From positions 1 to 64,000 of the forward strand of contig NZ_PJAQ01000028.1 in the NCBI RefSeq assembly GCF_002836775.1: DNA of 64,000 nucleotides, written 5' to 3'. Within the stretch, counting starts at the first letter, position 1. Each line of letters begins with the position of its first letter. Both the position numbers and the translations under genes were made by a program. Below are positions 62,179-64,000 of this stretch, in pieces. A model generated the notes under the pieces. It made no database searches and was not told where the DNA came from. It was given only the letters and a program-made list of their open reading frames with translations. The DNA comes from Colwellia sp. 12G3. GTDB taxonomy: Bacteria; Pseudomonadota; Gammaproteobacteria; Enterobacterales; Alteromonadaceae.

Positions 62179-62204
62179 TTTTCTTTCTTCCAATAAAAAG
62201 TTAA

Positions 62205-62441
62205 TTAAATATCCCAATAGTTACTAAACGAGTTGAGCTGTCTATCGAGTGATCTTTGTTCATGAATTGAATCCAGTTTTTGCCTGGTAATATATTTATC
62301 TTTAACAGCCTTTCTAATCGCTTTTTTACTATTCAGAGACATTACCGAATCATAATCCATTTCAAAATCTGCAATAGCAGAATCAAAACCTGAATTACTG
62401 TTAATTTCTATATCAGTACTTTCAGACTTATCACTATTCAT
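62205..62441 (-). CDS. PA3496-family-like small protein
   Basis: A 78-residue soluble protein with a low-complexity acidic N-terminus and a C-terminal helical segment K-A-V-K-D-K-Y-I-T-R-Q-K-L-D-S-I-H-E-Q-R-S-L-D-R-Q-L then S-N-Y-W-D-I. This pattern (R/K-x-x-L-x-x-x-x-E-x-R-x-L-x-R-x-L ... Y-W) resembles the PA3496 putative envelope-integrity family. It probably forms an operon with the 83-residue exported gene, 26 bases downstream. The assignment is from memory and tentative. Confidence 0.6.
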   Translation of the reverse strand: MNSDKSESTDIEINSNSGFDSAIADFEMDYDSVMSLNSKKAIRKAVKDKYITRQKLDSIHEQRSLDRQLNSFSNYWDI

Positions 62442-62835
62442 TTTTTTACCTTATAAAAAGAATCCGTTAATTTTCATAAGATAATGTGCTTAATTTTTAA
62501 AATTAGAAAGCAAAAAATTTTTGCTCTGTTAATAAAAATTTTTTATCAAACTGGCTTTATAGGGATAGTTAGAATCAGGAAATAGGAGGGAATTAGCTAA
62601 GAGAAAAGAAGATAAGATCAGAGAAAATAAACATACGACGATTCATATGTTTATCTACAGTATTATTTATAACCGTTCCATTAAGTTTGTGTCTTGTTGT
62701 GCGCAGGAAAAACAATTCTGGAGTAGGCCCTTGATTGACCAATAGTGGGCTATTGGGATTAAGAGTAACGCCGCCTTGGAGTATGTTAACCTGCATCAAT
62801 GGGCAGTGATTTATGGGATTGGTATTACCTGTTTT
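62442..62835. other. Region between PA3496-like gene and mgtE, with possible repeat remnant
   Basis: About 390 bp. A minus-strand frame at 62593-62799 (68 codons) has no convincing start or homology, but its sequence is less AT-rich than the flanks. The minus strand opens at 62827 with TACCAATCCCATAA, similar in style to the repeat ends seen elsewhere here. It may be a fragment of a mobile element; I cannot identify it. Confidence 0.35.
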
Positions 62836-64000
62836 CTAAAGCAATAATAACGTACCACAGCCAAGAAAAGCGATAAAACCAAAGATATCGGTGACTGTTG
62901 TTAGAATTACGGCTCCGGATAATGCGGGGTCTATGTTGAATTTATTTAACATCCACGGCACCCAAACCCCCGAGAGTGAAGCGACAATAATATTACCTAA
63001 GATAGCGATACAAATAGTCAGGGATAACATAGGGTTACCAAACCAGAAAAAGGTAATAATCCCGATAACAGCTGACCATAAAAGACCATTGATCACGCCA
63101 ACTTTCAATTCTTTTTTTACAATATCTTGTCTGTTAGCATCGGTGATTTGCCCTAAGGCTAAACCTCTGATAATTAATGTTAATGTTTGACTTCCTGAAA
63201 TCCCCCCCATTGATGCAACCACAGGCATTAGCACAGCTAAAGCAACTACTTGCTGCAAAGTAGCTTCGAATAGCCCGATAAACCAAGAGGCCAAAAAAGC
63301 AGTGATTAAATTGATCCCTAACCAGATAGCCCTGTTTTTACTACTTAACCAAACATTAGCAAATAAATCTTCTTCATCGCTTAAACCCGCGGATTGTATT
63401 AATTGGTTATCTTTTTGTTGTTCTTTAAATTTAAACGCTGCATGTAAATCTAGACGTCCCGTTAAACAACCCTCCGCATCTATTATAGGTAGTGCCGATT
63501 TTCCGGAAGATATAACTTCATCTACCGCTTCTGTTATGTCTTTATTTGCATCAATTCCCAATATTTCTTGATAAACAACATCAATTAATGGCTTATCATC
63601 GTCCAAGCTTAATAATTGACTAATCGGTATACCACCTAATAACTTAGCTTGATTATCGATAACATAAATGATGTCAGTTAACATGGGTTGATTTCGCGCA
63701 CAAAGCTTCTTTGCTGCTGATACTTTTAACTTGTGCGATACATTAATTTCGTCATAGCTTTGCCAATGGCCCACTTCAATATCTGAGTAATCTTGTGCCT
63801 TTTTAAAGTGTTCTTTTTGTTTTGCTGTCATTTTAGTAACAGCATATTCAATAAATCGCTCACTCAAACCTTCGGTGAGTTCAAGTAAGCTGTTTGCATC
63901 TAGACGGTCAAACAGTGGAAGACAGGCATCTTCATCCAGTTCATTTAATAACATTTGTCTAGATTCATTCTTCATTTCTAGAAAAATGCTTTGTTGGAAA
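62836..64000 (-). CDS. mgtE: MgtE-family magnesium transporter (5' end outside the window)
   Basis: The visible chain has the end of the MgtE N-domain (~1-60), a CBS pair (~80-185; L-P-I-I-D-A-E-G-C-L-T-G-R) and the MgtE membrane domain (~200-379) with five segments. The pore motif P-V-V-A-S-M-G-G-I-S-G-S-Q-T is present, with G-L-A-L-G further on. The ATG at 63973-63975 gives only 379 residues against ~450 usual, and the frame stays open to 64000 with coding-like sequence. The true start therefore lies beyond the window edge. MgtE is a Mg2+ channel gated by cytoplasmic Mg2+ through its N and CBS domains. Confidence 0.9.
   Translation of the reverse strand, partial: FQQSIFLEMKNESRQMLLNELDEDACLPLFDRLDANSLLELTEGLSERFIEYAVTKMTAKQKEHFKKAQDYSDIEVGHWQSYDEINVSHKLKVSAAKKLCARNQPMLTDIIYVIDNQAKLLGGIPISQLLSLDDDKPLIDVVYQEILGIDANKDITEAVDEVISSGKSALPIIDAEGCLTGRLDLHAAFKFKEQQKDNQLIQSAGLSDEEDLFANVWLSSKNRAIWLGINLITAFLASWFIGLFEATLQQVVALAVLMPVVASMGGISGSQTLTLIIRGLALGQITDANRQDIVKKELKVGVINGLLWSAVIGIITFFWFGNPMLSLTICIAILGNIIVASLSGVWVPWMLNKFNIDPALSGAVILTTVTDIFGFIAFLGCGTLLLL

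Noticed and set aside
62593-62799. Minus-strand 68-codon frame before mgtE
   Set aside because: Could be a fragment of a mobile element, but I could not connect it to any family, so it is not called as a gene.
1-64000. tRNA or rRNA genes
   Set aside because: No cloverleaf-like sequence with a T-arm GTTCGAATC-type motif or rRNA segment was noticed on either strand; a tRNA search would settle it.

Overview
This is an AT-rich, gene-dense stretch of chromosome from a marine gammaproteobacterium of the Alteromonadales. Colwellia or a close relative is the best fit. The evidence is the overall protein set (vibriolysin-type M4 protease, ExeM-like nuclease, DUF2999 and HopJ proteins, LruC protein, PA3496-like protein), the low GC, and MITE-like repeats of a kind I associate with that group. 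No rRNA, tRNA, CRISPR array, prophage or intact insertion sequence was found.

Layout. 0-6.2 kb: a DUF808 membrane protein, HopJ/DUF2999 pair, CNNM-family transporter, YgjP-like metallopeptidase, two tiny orphan genes and a tandem universal stress protein. 6.3-10.7 kb: structured non-coding DNA, a repeat element, a secreted M4 protease with two PPC domains and an amino-acid-type binding protein. 11-14.3 kb: an oxyanion (phosphonate/selenate-like) ABC transporter operon. 14.5-17.1 kb: an archaeal-type AMP/thymidine phosphorylase next to an archaeal-type PRPP synthetase. 17.3-23.5 kb: a nitrate uptake locus (porin, NrtD, NrtB, NrtA, ANTAR regulator NasT). Its leader carries a putative sigma-54 promoter, a candidate NtrC site, two ANTAR-type hexaloop hairpins and a terminator. 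23.8-30.4 kb: a Kef-type antiporter, a PEP-CTERM protein with a cohesin-like domain, and a 1314-residue secreted nuclease ending in a dockerin-like module. 30.9-36.6 kb: an aldehyde dehydrogenase/acetolactate synthase pair and a divergent hybrid histidine kinase. 36.8-48.5 kb: a LruC protein with a lipoprotein, small envelope proteins, an MsrA-Trx-MsrB fusion, an aminotransferase, a DEAD-box helicase and a GntR regulator.

49-64 kb is an osmotic and ion-homeostasis region. It holds two MscS channels plus an MscS remnant, glutamate 5-kinase, a class II glutamine amidotransferase, the RimK/retropepsin-like/desuccinylase-like trio with a divergent LysR regulator, a CNNM protein, CorA, a cation:proton antiporter, a universal stress protein and an MgtE cut by the window edge.

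Most interesting: (1) the ANTAR-controlled nitrate leader, where the second hexaloop hairpin overlaps the terminator; (2) a dockerin-ended double nuclease beside a cohesin-like, PEP-CTERM-anchored protein, which suggests a surface-tethered DNA-degrading pair; (3) the archaeal-like AMP phosphorylase/PRPP synthetase pair without an obvious RuBisCO outlet; (4) three MITE-like families, one copy of which ends in an extended -10 promoter upstream of the DUF808 gene. All family calls were made by reading the sequence, with no database search.
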